Source: JBBAFM01 sp041655415 (GTDB taxonomy: Bacteria > Bacillota > Clostridia > Peptostreptococcales > JAAYPU01). From it: DNA of 13,990 nt. The notes beneath the pieces are model-generated. The model did not search any database, was not told the DNA's origin, and was given only the letters and a program-made list of their open reading frames with translations. The translations under genes were made by a program, and so were the position numbers. The stretch lies in assembly GCA_964429195.1 (NCBI GenBank), contig CAYSBC010000047.1, positions 1-13,990 on the forward strand, read 5' to 3'. Numbering within the stretch: position 1 is the first letter of the stretch; each line of letters starts with the position of its first letter. This document shows, piece by piece, positions 6,448 through 13,990 of the stretch.

Positions 6448-9400
6448 TCACCTCTCAAAACCAAATGTGTTTATGGATTTCTCCGCTGGCATTTCATCTT
6501 CATCGCCGATATCCTGTGTTTCTTCCTTTACATCCATAGCCAATTCATGGTTAAGCTCATCCAGTCTAATTAGTTTCTGCTTAAGTTCAAATTCTTGGCT
6601 AAACGGCTTTTTTACTTCCTGCTTTGCAACTTCAAGTTGTTTTTCCGCACTACTCAGTTCATCAACCTTATGCTCCAACATATCCGGCAAGCTCTTAATC
6701 TGGTTGTCAATACGCTGTATGTTGCCGTGTACATCACTCCCCATTTCAATCCTGTGGCGAATGCTGCCTTGAAGTTCAATATACGGCTGCTTGAATAAAT
6801 CATTACGCTGAAGCAGAATACCAAATCCTTTATACTGCCCGACGGCATGAGATTCCTGATCCTTTATTGCCTTTATACTGCTTATAAGAAGCTCTCCTGC
6901 ATCTTTTTTCTCAGTATAGGTTTTACCGCCTATCATCATTGAAAACTCGGCATCTTCGTATAGCTTCGCTGTTTGTATATCACTTTTTAAACCTTGGATG
7001 TGCTGATTAATAGCGCTGATTCTTCTTGGCAGTGTCGTAGATATTTGTGTTTCATACCGATATTTCTGATTGCGGTACTCGCTTTTTAACAATTTCAATC
7101 TACTGACTTCAACATCCAGCTCCATACGCTCCTTTATAAGCGGATTACCGGTAGCCAGTGCTTTCACCTCTGCATAAGAAAGCGCCGCTTCGTCTAAGTC
7201 AGCAGCGCTTCTTACCGGGGCTTTGCTTGTCATTATCTGCCCAATAAATCGTTGTTTCTGTTCAATCAGCTGGTAGCTGTACGCATCAAAGGTCTGCTCA
7301 GTCACATATCTGTATATCTCAACCTCCTCGTTCATGTTGCCCTGCCTTAAAATTCTACCGTTTCGCTGCTCCAAATCTGAGGGCCGCCACGGACAATCAC
7401 AATGGTGAATCGCAATCAATCGTGTTTGCACATTAGTACCTGCACCCATCATCTGAGTAGAACCCATTAGAATTCTGACTTCACCGCTCCTGACTTTTGC
7501 AAAAAGGCTTGCTTTCTGTTTTTCATTTTTTGCGTCATGGATAAACACAATCTCATTTTCAGGTATACCTTGTTCAATCCATTTCTGTTTCAAGTCCTCA
7601 TAAATGTTAAACTCTCCGTTGCCTTTAGGTGTTGAAAGGTCACAAAATACCAACTGTGTCAGCTTGTCGTCTTTTGTTCTCTCCCAAATATCAAACACGT
7701 TCCGCATAATACTATTGATTTTGCTGTTTTCTTCATCAGGAAGTAGTGGATTGGCTAAACGCTGGTCGAGTGCTATACGCCGTCCGTCATTTGTAATGGT
7801 CAGCATGTTATCTTCAGTCGGCTCCACATCTCCATTTCTTACTGCGTCCGCCCGTTCTCCCAGCTCCATTATCATAGTTCTCTGTATTTCTGTAGGCTGT
7901 ACTGATACATTGATAACTTCACCTGTTTTTAGCTTCGGCATTGGTAAATCCAACATATCGTTTGTCTGAACATCAGCTACATTCTTGAACATACTCATCA
8001 GTTCCGGAAGGTTAAAGAACTTCGAAAACCTTGTCTTCATCCTGAACCTGTTTCCTTCAGGTGAAAGTTCATATGCTGTCTGCGTTTCACCGAATACAGA
8101 TGCCCAGCAGTCAAAATGATGTAATCCTCGTTTCCTCAGCTCATGCATCTGTAAATACCGCTGTACCGTATACATTTCCGTCATTGAATTGGATATCGGA
8201 GTACCACTGGCAAAAGTAACCCCACGCCCTCCGGTCAATTCATCGATATACTGGCATTTCATAAACATGTCAGTCGCTTTTTGTGCCTGCGTCTGTGAAA
8301 CTCCGGCTACATTGCGCATTTTAGTTACTAGAAAGAGATTCTTAAAATTCTGACTTTCATCAACAAAGAGCCGGTCAATACCCAGCTCTTCAAACTCAAT
8401 TACATCATCTTTTCTTTCCTGGCTGTTCAATTTAGCTAATCTAGCTTCCAAGCTCTTCTTAGTCTTTTCCATCTGCTTAACGTTATATCGCAATCCGGTT
8501 CTTCCGCTCTGCTCCTGAATCGCAAATGCTATTTCATCAATCTGCTGTTCAAGCATTCGAATCAGCCGCTCATTGGATAAAGGCACTTTCTCAAACTGCG
8601 TATGCCCTAAGATGACGATGTCATAATCACCGGTCGCTATCCTTGAACAGAACTTTTTCCGGTTCTTAGTTTGAAAATCCTTCTTAGTCGCTACAAGTAC
8701 ATTTGCAGACGGATATAGTCTCAACGCTTCGGCTGCCAGCTGTTCTGTTAAATGATTTGGTACTGTGAAAAGGTTCTTGTTTGATAAACCTAACCTTTTG
8801 CTTTCCATTGCTGCCGCAATCATCGCAAAACTCTTTCCTGCACCGACTACATGAGCAAGCAGCGTATTGCCGCCGTAAAGCTGTCTGGCTACTGCGTTCT
8901 TCTGATGCTCCCGCAACTCGATTTCAGGATTCATACCTATAAACTCAATGTGAGAACCATCATACTCACGGGGTCGGATATTATTAAACTGCTCATTATA
9001 CATTTTAACTAAAGCTGTGCGCCTGTTTTCATCTTTAAAAATCCAATCCCTGAAAGCTTCCTGTAGCAACGTTTGTTTTTGTGTCGCCAGCATCGTTTCT
9101 TTTTTATTCAGAACATAAGTAACTGTTCCATCAGGCAACTCGTTTCTATCTGTAATCCGTATGCTTTTCTGGTTCAGAGTTTCTTCTATAATCCAGTAAG
9201 CGCTCATACGGTCTGTACCATATTTCTGAGTTGCATTCACACTTGTATCTGCTGACTTTCTGCTTATATTCCAAGAACCGGTGTGTTCAGAATAGTGAAC
9301 ATCAATATCATATTGCATGTATCTTGGTGTATCCAGTGTCTCAAACATGAAGTCTTCAATATACTTTGTCGGTATCCATACAGTGCCAAGCTTTAAATCA

Positions 9401-12400
9401 ATGTCGCTGGCTTCCAAGTCTTTTGGCTGTACCTGCTGCAGCGCAATAACATGATGCGCATAATCAGGATTGTTTTTTGCAATGATTTCCGCTGTTTTCA
9501 GCTTTGCACGGACATCTCCGGATAAATACTCGTCTGCTGTCTGCCATCCTTCATAAATATTATCCTGGTCAGAAATGGGGTCTTTGAATATAATGCCTTT
9601 TAGATCTTCAATAATCGTATCCGTTTCCTTATTTGTCAGAGAGCATATGTACCCTAAATCTACTTTACCTTTTCGGGCCACCGACACTGCCAGCGCTTCG
9701 CTTGCGGTATCAACATGCCTGATTTCCCTGTATGGGCGAATGGTCTGTTTCGTGAAAATATCTGCTTTGCGCTCAAACTCGCCTTCATCGTCAAGTATTT
9801 CAAGAGAGCAAAGCAGATAATATGAACTGTCTTCGCTCATTGCCATATAATTAGCACGTGTATTGATTCTGTCGTATTCCTGAACAAAAGTGTCATAGCT
9901 GTCATTTAATCTCTGCTGCAACCGTCTGATGGCGAACTCAGCTTCACCGTTCATCTGAGCATCTATCAAATCATTTAAAATGCTCCTCATCCCAATCATG
10001 CCTTTGATTCTATTCTTTGCTGTTTCATTTGTATCTACCAAGGTCATGCGTGAGTTTTCACGATAGTAAACGTCCTCGTCTCTGATGCAGTAGCTGTAGT
10101 TTTTAACATTCGGATCAGCAGGAATGGATGTGTCTTCAAATTCCGGTTCATCCACCATGTACTCGTTTTCTTCGATTTCTGCTCGGATATAGGTTATTGC
10201 TTCTTCTAACTGCTCTGAAAGTACTGCACCTTCATATGGTTCACATGCGGTTTCATTCTCATTGCCGTACATTCCGATACCCTGTGTCATCTTTCCCAGC
10301 ATCATTTGAGGATTACCCGCAAAGTACCGGTTAACAGAAATACCGTCTTCGGTCTGTCCAAGATGCACCCAATCTGGTTCAATGTCGATTAAGCTTTCTC
10401 TTTTCTTCAGGAAAATAATATCCGATGTTACCTGTGTCCCGGCATTTGCCTGAAAAGCATTGTTTGGCAAACGGATCGCTCCGATAAGTTCCGCTCTCTG
10501 TGCAATATATTTTCTAACAGTAGGATTCGCCTTATCCAATGTGCCTTTTGATGTTATGAAGGCAATAATGCCACCGGGACGCACCTTATCGATCGTTTTG
10601 CAGAAGAAATAATCATGGATCATGAAGTTAAGCTTGTCATATCTTCTGTGAGCAACCTTATATGAACCAAAAGGTACGTTACCAATTGCGACATCAAAGA
10701 AATTATCCTGGTATGCTGTACTTTCAAATCCCATTACATCAACATTTGCTCTTTGATAAAGCTGCTGAGCCATTCTGCCGGTTATGCTGTCGAGTTCAAC
10801 GCCATATAGCTTGGATTCGCTCATAGATACCGGCAGCAGTCCAAAGAAATTACCTACGCCCATTGCGGGTTCAAGTATATTACCGCCTTTAAATCCCATG
10901 TTTTCTAAAGCTTTATACATTGCCTTTATAACTACCTGCGATGTGTAATGTGCATTCAGAGTAGAGGCTCTTGCTTGCTTATATTCGTCCTCACTAATCA
11001 AACTTTTCAGCTCTGCGTACTCGCTGCTCCAGCTGGAATTGTCCTCATCAAAAGCTGCAGCCAAACCACCCCATCCTACATACTGAGAAAGAATTACCTG
11101 TTCGTCCGCTGATGCAAGCCTGTCTTCTGCTTCAACGGTTTTGAGCAGCCTGATTGCTTCAATATTCCGTTTATACTTTTCTTTAGCTCCACCGACACCG
11201 AGATTAACGTCTGTAATGTGGAAATTTATCTTCTTTTGTTTTATTGGCTGTATTGTGTCTTCTTCTTTTTTCAGCCTGTCAAAAAAGCCGTCCTTCTCTA
11301 GTTCATTTTCGAATTGATTCAGATACTCTTTGCGGAATATAGGAAAGCCCGTTCCTTCAGTGAATGTAATATCCCTAAGTTCAATCTTGTTGTTTAAAAC
11401 ATCAAGGCTCTCTACAGAATAAGTACGGTCTTCCAGTGATACCGTCATACCCTCATATAATCTGGTTTCTGGCGCTTCTTCCTTTTCTAAGTACTCGCCT
11501 GCATTAACCAGATTAATGATACCGTCAGTCATTTCACTCCATGTGTAGTGAAGCTTCGATTCATCCAGACCGTCTATAAATACATCTAAACCGCTTTCAT
11601 CTACATGCCACTTAATTGTTTCATCATTGAAGTGTACCTCACTCCAAAAATCGCCGTAGATTTTTTTCAGGTCATCTATAAGCAGTTCAATAGAAGCAGC
11701 GTCATTTATAAGCTCATAAATTTTCTGTTTTCCGGTCTTTGATACGGTTCCTTGTTTAAGGATTTCTTTGAATAGCGGCTGATAAGAACTATCATCAAGC
11801 AAAAGAGAATCTGTAAGCTCTTCTTGTACAATAGTCTGCGCCTTTTCTTTTGCAATAGAAGTTTCAGGTTCTTCATTACGCAAGTTTTCCAGTTCCGCCA
11901 TGCTGAGGATATCATGTGGTATATCAAATCCGTATTCTTTGCCGCTGTCATCAAAAACAATAGGAAGATCAGACATTTCTTCATCGAAATAACGTGCTTC
12001 TTGAAGCACATGACCTTGAAACTCAATATTCTTTATCCAAGTTGAAAAGAAAGATGTGAGTTCTCGGCTGAGTCTTGGCAGCCATCTCCCATCATCGGTG
12101 TACACTTCTTGATACACGCCAACATAATCATTTTGATAGGTATCTGGCATAACTGTTTTCGCTTCATTATCTATGATAAACGTCATGTCGGGGTCAGCCA
12201 TCAGGTCTCCGTTTTGTTCACCGTAATGTGCAATAGCAATTCTGTCTTCTGAAATCCATTCAACTGACAAATCCATGAAACCCTCGGCTTTCAATTTTGC
12301 GTAACGATACCGCTTATCCATGATATGGGGTACTAACTCTGTCAAGCGGGCATAGTTCATCTCAGGCTGCGTTCTGCGTTTACGATCCGTATTTTCGGGC

Positions 12401-13881
12401 AAAGAAAAAGAAGCGTTCTCCGCTCCTATCATTTCTATATCCTGTTGTTCCGCTTGATCAATCTTTGGTTTAGTCAGCGGTTTTTCATTTAGATATCGTT
12501 GTTCGAAGTATCTGCCGCTGTCGATTAGTTCACCTATTCTTTTTGCCGTCTTTGACCATGTCAGGCTTATAGAGGGATTGTTGTATCCGTTGTTATGTAT
12601 CTCTATACCTTTTGCATTATGGTCATGAAACCCGTGTCTGTCGCCTGTGAATATGAATGATCCACCTCCGACACCGTATTCATTTTTCAGAAAGTCGGCT
12701 TTTTCTTTGCTAGTATGGTCTTCAAAGAAGAAATTGATGATTCGCTGTTTTCCGCCCTCAAATCCGCTTCCGCTAAGCAAAACACTATCGATATCATCCT
12801 GTTCGTTTATCTCGTAAGTATCAGCTCCTGAATCACTTGGCTCTCGATTTCCTTTGATATCGCTGCCCAACAGTTCTGCGGCGTGTTCTTCTTCATCTGC
12901 GATATCCGTAATGTTATCTGTTCTTTCGCTTCCTGCTCTACCTTCTGGCAGTGTGGGTATAGCGTTCCCGTCAGCACCATCGTGTCGAATCTGCTGCCGT
13001 GATTCTTCTCCAGATACTCTTTCCTCATCAGTCCATATTTGCCTAGAGGTGCGGTTATCTGCCCCTTCAACTGAAGGTCGGGTATCATTACCTCGTTCTG
13101 TTGTTTGTAGCTGAGTTCCATGTTCTTTACTCCTTTCAATTCTCTGTTCACGTTCGATAGCTTTAACTGAAAGTTCAATTTCCCTTAGTATTGTTTCCGC
13201 CATATCGCTTGTTGTTTTTCCCAATTGTACAATAGTTTCCGGCGTATTGAAATTATACAGCTGAGAAAAATCAAAGTAGTTTTCGTCCGGCTCAAATCCG
13301 CACCTGTAAAGTACCGTAGCAATAACGCTTTCTTTGATTGTCTCTTCATACCACACTCTAAGATTCAGCTCGTCCACATCTTCAAGAAAGCTGCCGTACA
13401 CTGCATATTTCAACTCATTAAGCAAATCTTCCATGCCATCATCAAGTAAAGTATCCGTGATAGCTTCTATTGTTTCTCTAAAGTTCAGCGTATCTGTATC
13501 AAGATTAAAACTGTCGGCAATATCAGCAACAACTTGCTCATTGAACTCATCTTTATATTTCCATATAAACGGCATACTTTGTCCGTTGGTATCTGCAATA
13601 TCAAAAACATAATGCAGCCTTGAATTGTTTGAACTTGTGTCAATCAATGCAATACCTTTGGCTCCACGGTTGACATATCTATGCATAACGTTGTTCCAAA
13701 GCTCATAGCTTGCAACTGCAGTAGCATCCGAACGCTGAGCGTATATAAGGCATGTATCACGGAAGCTGTATTTGTAATGATTTGCAGCTGTTTTAAGGTA
13801 GTTGATCCAGTTATCTTTCCGGCTTAATTGCTTTAGAGTAGCGGATGCAAGTTCTTCAATATACTTTTGTTTTTCTGCCAT
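6448..13881 (-). CDS. Giant ArdC-N-like / DNA methylase / SNF2-type helicase fusion, 2477 residues
   Basis: ATG 13881 follows TAAGGAGGA (13894-13886) with normal spacing. Order of parts: an ArdC-N-like segment at about 1-100 (YSFRDTCLIYAQ, W...GAKGIAL); low-complexity charged linker at about 240-365; a large-polyvalent-protein-type domain at about 375-462, repeated in divergent form at about 715-800; a DUF6908-like region at about 508-640 (AHYGEQNGDL); an N6-adenine methylase core at about 890-1160 with YVGWGGL (934-940), LEPAMGVGNFFG (1003-1014) and GNVPFG (1067-1072) in place of NPPY; a SNF2-like helicase with REHQ (1657-1660), GAGKS (1680-1684), DESQ (1841-1844), ASGTP (1891-1895) and C-terminal QRNGRILRQGN (2172-2182); then a coiled-coil-prone C terminus. 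The same domain set occurs in conjugative elements and, in part, in phage P1 DarB, which shields DNA from restriction in cis. A role in protecting or remodelling incoming element DNA is inferred. Confidence 0.93.
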   Translation of the reverse strand: MAEKQKYIEELASATLKQLSRKDNWINYLKTAANHYKYSFRDTCLIYAQRSDATAVASYELWNNVMHRYVNRGAKGIALIDTSSNNSRLHYVFDIADTNGQSMPFIWKYKDEFNEQVVADIADSFNLDTDTLNFRETIEAITDTLLDDGMEDLLNELKYAVYGSFLEDVDELNLRVWYEETIKESVIATVLYRCGFEPDENYFDFSQLYNFNTPETIVQLGKTTSDMAETILREIELSVKAIEREQRIERSKEHGTQLQTTERGNDTRPSVEGADNRTSRQIWTDEERVSGEESRQQIRHDGADGNAIPTLPEGRAGSERTDNITDIADEEEHAAELLGSDIKGNREPSDSGADTYEINEQDDIDSVLLSGSGFEGGKQRIINFFFEDHTSKEKADFLKNEYGVGGGSFIFTGDRHGFHDHNAKGIEIHNNGYNNPSISLTWSKTAKRIGELIDSGRYFEQRYLNEKPLTKPKIDQAEQQDIEMIGAENASFSLPENTDRKRRTQPEMNYARLTELVPHIMDKRYRYAKLKAEGFMDLSVEWISEDRIAIAHYGEQNGDLMADPDMTFIIDNEAKTVMPDTYQNDYVGVYQEVYTDDGRWLPRLSRELTSFFSTWIKNIEFQGHVLQEARYFDEEMSDLPIVFDDSGKEYGFDIPHDILSMAELENLRNEEPETSIAKEKAQTIVQEELTDSLLLDDSSYQPLFKEILKQGTVSKTGKQKIYELINDAASIELLIDDLKKIYGDFWSEVHFNDETIKWHVDESGLDVFIDGLDESKLHYTWSEMTDGIINLVNAGEYLEKEEAPETRLYEGMTVSLEDRTYSVESLDVLNNKIELRDITFTEGTGFPIFRKEYLNQFENELEKDGFFDRLKKEEDTIQPIKQKKINFHITDVNLGVGGAKEKYKRNIEAIRLLKTVEAEDRLASADEQVILSQYVGWGGLAAAFDEDNSSWSSEYAELKSLISEDEYKQARASTLNAHYTSQVVIKAMYKALENMGFKGGNILEPAMGVGNFFGLLPVSMSESKLYGVELDSITGRMAQQLYQRANVDVMGFESTAYQDNFFDVAIGNVPFGSYKVAHRRYDKLNFMIHDYFFCKTIDKVRPGGIIAFITSKGTLDKANPTVRKYIAQRAELIGAIRLPNNAFQANAGTQVTSDIIFLKKRESLIDIEPDWVHLGQTEDGISVNRYFAGNPQMMLGKMTQGIGMYGNENETACEPYEGAVLSEQLEEAITYIRAEIEENEYMVDEPEFEDTSIPADPNVKNYSYCIRDEDVYYRENSRMTLVDTNETAKNRIKGMIGMRSILNDLIDAQMNGEAEFAIRRLQQRLNDSYDTFVQEYDRINTRANYMAMSEDSSYYLLCSLEILDDEGEFERKADIFTKQTIRPYREIRHVDTASEALAVSVARKGKVDLGYICSLTNKETDTIIEDLKGIIFKDPISDQDNIYEGWQTADEYLSGDVRAKLKTAEIIAKNNPDYAHHVIALQQVQPKDLEASDIDLKLGTVWIPTKYIEDFMFETLDTPRYMQYDIDVHYSEHTGSWNISRKSADTSVNATQKYGTDRMSAYWIIEETLNQKSIRITDRNELPDGTVTYVLNKKETMLATQKQTLLQEAFRDWIFKDENRRTALVKMYNEQFNNIRPREYDGSHIEFIGMNPEIELREHQKNAVARQLYGGNTLLAHVVGAGKSFAMIAAAMESKRLGLSNKNLFTVPNHLTEQLAAEALRLYPSANVLVATKKDFQTKNRKKFCSRIATGDYDIVILGHTQFEKVPLSNERLIRMLEQQIDEIAFAIQEQSGRTGLRYNVKQMEKTKKSLEARLAKLNSQERKDDVIEFEELGIDRLFVDESQNFKNLFLVTKMRNVAGVSQTQAQKATDMFMKCQYIDELTGGRGVTFASGTPISNSMTEMYTVQRYLQMHELRKRGLHHFDCWASVFGETQTAYELSPEGNRFRMKTRFSKFFNLPELMSMFKNVADVQTNDMLDLPMPKLKTGEVINVSVQPTEIQRTMIMELGERADAVRNGDVEPTEDNMLTITNDGRRIALDQRLANPLLPDEENSKINSIMRNVFDIWERTKDDKLTQLVFCDLSTPKGNGEFNIYEDLKQKWIEQGIPENEIVFIHDAKNEKQKASLFAKVRSGEVRILMGSTQMMGAGTNVQTRLIAIHHCDCPWRPSDLEQRNGRILRQGNMNEEVEIYRYVTEQTFDAYSYQLIEQKQRFIGQIMTSKAPVRSAADLDEAALSYAEVKALATGNPLIKERMELDVEVSRLKLLKSEYRNQKYRYETQISTTLPRRISAINQHIQGLKSDIQTAKLYEDAEFSMMIGGKTYTEKKDAGELLISSIKAIKDQESHAVGQYKGFGILLQRNDLFKQPYIELQGSIRHRIEMGSDVHGNIQRIDNQIKSLPDMLEHKVDELSSAEKQLEVAKQEVKKPFSQEFELKQKLIRLDELNHELAMDVKEETQDIGDEDEMPAEKSINTFGFER

Positions 13882-13903
13882 AAATTCCTCCTTATGTTTT
13901 GGT

Positions 13904-13936
13904 ATAAAAAAAGAGCAAACTTAAGCAGTTTGCTCT
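13904..13936 (-). terminator. Rho-independent terminator directly upstream of the giant gene
   Basis: On the minus strand a perfect 9-bp stem (AGAGCAAAC / GTTTGCTCT, arms 13936-13928 and 13920-13912) with a 7-base loop is followed by a run of T residues (13911-13906). The run ends only about 11 bases before the ribosome binding site of the giant gene, so no promoter fits between. It ends an upstream transcript off the window, or it is an attenuator that must be read through to express the giant gene. Confidence 0.8.
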
Positions 13937-13945
13937 CAGACTGTC

Positions 13946-13984
13946 GATAAACCCTGTTTTCAATAAGCGAAAATGGGGTTTATC
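13946..13984 (-). repeat. Long two-part hairpin in the leader of the giant gene
   Basis: GATAAACCC (13946-13954) and GGGTTTATC (13976-13984) form a perfect 9-bp outer stem. Inside, after a 2x2 mismatch, TTTTC (13957-13961) and GAAAA (13969-13973) form a 5-bp inner stem with a 7-base loop. No T-run follows, so it is not itself a terminator. It lies 9 bases before the terminator on the minus strand and may be an RNA control element, a protein-binding site, or part of the upstream gene's 3' end. Confidence 0.55.
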
Positions 13985-13990
13985 ATTTTA

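Larger units (their letters stand above)
1..13990. mobile_element. Segment of an integrative and conjugative element with a cargo island
   Basis: The fused ArdC-N-like/methylase/helicase protein followed by a DUF3991-toprim protein is a gene pair characteristic of conjugative transposons of Firmicutes. All genes are on one strand. The AT-rich block at about 85-5525 looks like cargo placed after the toprim gene and before the next backbone gene at the left edge. Neither att sites nor the element ends are visible, and no relaxase, coupling protein or type IV secretion gene lies in the window, so the ICE assignment rests on the two large backbone proteins. An integrated degenerate element or a plasmid with the same module cannot be excluded. 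Confidence 0.72.

Noticed and set aside
6444..6464. Longer frame of the toprim gene from TTG 6464, overlapping the giant gene
   Set aside because: ATG 6443 has a strong ribosome binding site at normal distance; the extension merely reads the 3' end of the giant gene in another frame.
11706..12026. Lysine-rich minus-strand frame of 106 codons
   Set aside because: A shadow frame inside the giant gene without independent support.
12807..13178. Second minus-strand frame of 123 codons within the giant gene
   Set aside because: It overlaps the low-complexity linker of the giant protein in a different frame; the giant frame is continuous and has recognisable domains on both sides.
1..13990. CRISPR array, tRNA, rRNA, insertion sequence or clear att site
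   Set aside because: No regularly spaced repeats, tRNA-like cloverleaf, transposase or terminal inverted repeats were seen on either strand.

Overview
The window reads as an internal-to-terminal segment of an integrative and conjugative element (ICE/conjugative transposon) from a low-GC Gram-positive host, most likely a Clostridia-type Firmicute. The reasons are strong GGAGG-type ribosome binding sites, AT-rich intergenic DNA, Rho-independent terminators, use of TTG and GTG starts, and above all a 2477-residue fused ArdC-N-like / DNA methylase / SNF2-type helicase protein followed by a DUF3991-toprim protein, a pair typical of such elements. All genes lie on the minus strand, so transcription runs from the right edge to the left edge. 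No mating-pair-formation, relaxase or coupling-protein genes are in the window. No rRNA, tRNA, CRISPR array or insertion sequence was seen.

Right part (13990 to 5526): a hairpin and a Rho-independent terminator sit directly upstream of the ribosome binding site of the giant gene (13881-6448), with no room for a promoter between them. The toprim gene (6443-5526) starts 4 bases after the giant gene's stop, so the two are translationally coupled. They form the DNA-processing backbone module.

Middle and left part (5525 to 258): visibly more AT-rich cargo. In transcription order it holds a TrlF-type PHP phosphoesterase fused to an SMC/RecF-like ATPase (5304-2659), a DUF2971 protein (2500-1718), a small ParB/sulfiredoxin-like protein with a Cys-rich tail (1603-1223), and an unrecognised 269-residue protein (1067-258). 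The gaps between them are 114-158 bases. The composition (nuclease-ATPase fusion plus small uncharacterised partners, inserted between ICE backbone genes) suggests a defence or abortive-infection-like module; this is an inference.

Left edge (257 to 1): a good sigma-A-like promoter (TTGATA-18-TATAAT), then an intrinsic terminator, then a strong ribosome binding site that serves a two-codon ORF (Met-Lys-stop), then the first nine codons of a gene that runs off the window. In such elements a site-specific recombinase often lies at this place, but nine codons cannot identify it. Both window ends thus show a terminator placed just upstream of a ribosome binding site, which points to possible read-through or attenuation control.
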